In this document: piece by piece, positions 14,099 to 14,230 of the stretch | How positions within the stretch are numbered: position 1 is the first letter of the stretch | Layout of the letters: each line of letters opens with the position of its first letter | Source: Christensenella sp. UBA1262 | GTDB taxonomy: Bacteria > Bacillota > Clostridia > Christensenellales > CAG-917 | Assembly (NCBI GenBank): GCA_002308215.1 | Contig: DBVO01000048.1 | Span: forward strand, 811-15,040 | Reading direction: 5' to 3' | DNA length: 14,230 nucleotides | Made by a program: the position numbers and the translations under genes | The notes under the pieces: model-generated | The model's input: only the letters and a program-made list of their open reading frames with translations | What the model was told of the DNA's origin: nothing | Databases searched by the model: none

Positions 14099-14230
14099 AA
14101 TAAATCTCCTTTTGGTTTTTGCAAAATTATGAATGCAAGTGAACTTCTCACATAATTTTGCAAAAACCAAAAGGAGATTTATTATGGCAAAAATTGTTAA
14201 TGTTCATGGCAGAGAAGTTTTGGACAGCCG
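14052..14230. repeat. 80-bp perfect inverted repeat (fold-back) at the window end
   Basis: Bases 14052-14131 are exactly the reverse complement of 14151-14230, with a unique 19-nt spacer (14132-14150). The arms contain the eno ribosome binding site, start codon and first codons. The match runs without a mismatch to the very last base, so its true extent is unknown. It is either a chimeric fold-back from amplification or assembly, or the edge of a real inverted duplication of eno. Confidence 0.97.
14184..14230 (+). CDS. Mirror copy of the eno 5' end (fragment, possible artefact)
   Basis: The plus strand carries an ATG with the same AAGGAG ribosome binding site, followed by codons for the same first residues of enolase (MAKIVNVHGREVLDS), identical at nucleotide level to the minus-strand gene and cut by the end of the sequence. 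It would be a second, divergent eno if the DNA is real; an assembly fold-back is more likely. Confidence 0.3.
   Translation, partial: MAKIVNVHGREVLDS

Noticed and set aside
14151..14230. Eno 5'-UTR regulatory hairpin
   Set aside because: Pairing continues perfectly through the start codon and about 46 nt of coding sequence, which fits a fold-back or duplication, not an evolved UTR structure.

Overview
This 14.2-kb stretch looks like chromosomal DNA of an AT-rich Bacillota, most likely a Clostridia-type anaerobe. The signs are strong AGGAGG-type ribosome binding sites, sigma-A promoters with 17-nt spacers, the standard genetic code (TGA and TAA stops), and tightly packed housekeeping operons. 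Both ends appear cut: a dihydroxyacetone kinase gene enters from the left without its start. The right end folds back on itself as a perfect 80-bp palindrome, which may be an assembly artefact.

Left part (1-2390, mostly + strand): a fused ATP-dependent dihydroxyacetone kinase (DhaK-DhaL) ends in a strong terminator nested inside a 17-bp inverted repeat that covers its stop codon. An unrecognised 65-codon ORF follows, preceded by a short palindrome instead of a clear ribosome binding site. Next comes a 170-nt block of consecutive hairpins (2077-2246), part of which is closed by a 9-bp outer stem into a cloverleaf-like fold. It carries split copies of the T-arm and variable-arm sequence of the adjacent minus-strand tRNA-Leu(GAG). 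That tRNA has an encoded CCA end and a perfect consensus promoter.

Middle (2391-9434, all minus strand), in direction of transcription: pgsA - valS - six-helix membrane protein - two-helix PH-like protein forms one operon from a good promoter at 9487-9515. After it come 5-formyltetrahydrofolate cyclo-ligase and a single-chain fusion of RsmD (16S rRNA methyltransferase) with CoaD (phosphopantetheine adenylyltransferase). A separately promoted coiled-coil protein comes last.

Right part (9435-14230, minus strand): eno is a single-gene unit with a textbook terminator. It is followed by tyrS - yigZ/IMPACT, overlapping by 4 nt, then recX and a HAD phosphatase, overlapping by 8 nt and closed by a hairpin terminator.

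The genes are mainly core metabolism: lower glycolysis (eno), triose entry (DhaKL), tRNA charging (tyrS, valS, tRNA-Leu), phosphatidylglycerol synthesis (pgsA), folate repair, CoA synthesis and rRNA modification. No transposase, phage gene or CRISPR array is visible. The unusual content is non-coding (the two nested hairpin regions around the 65-codon ORF) plus the RsmD-CoaD fusion and the palindromic right end.
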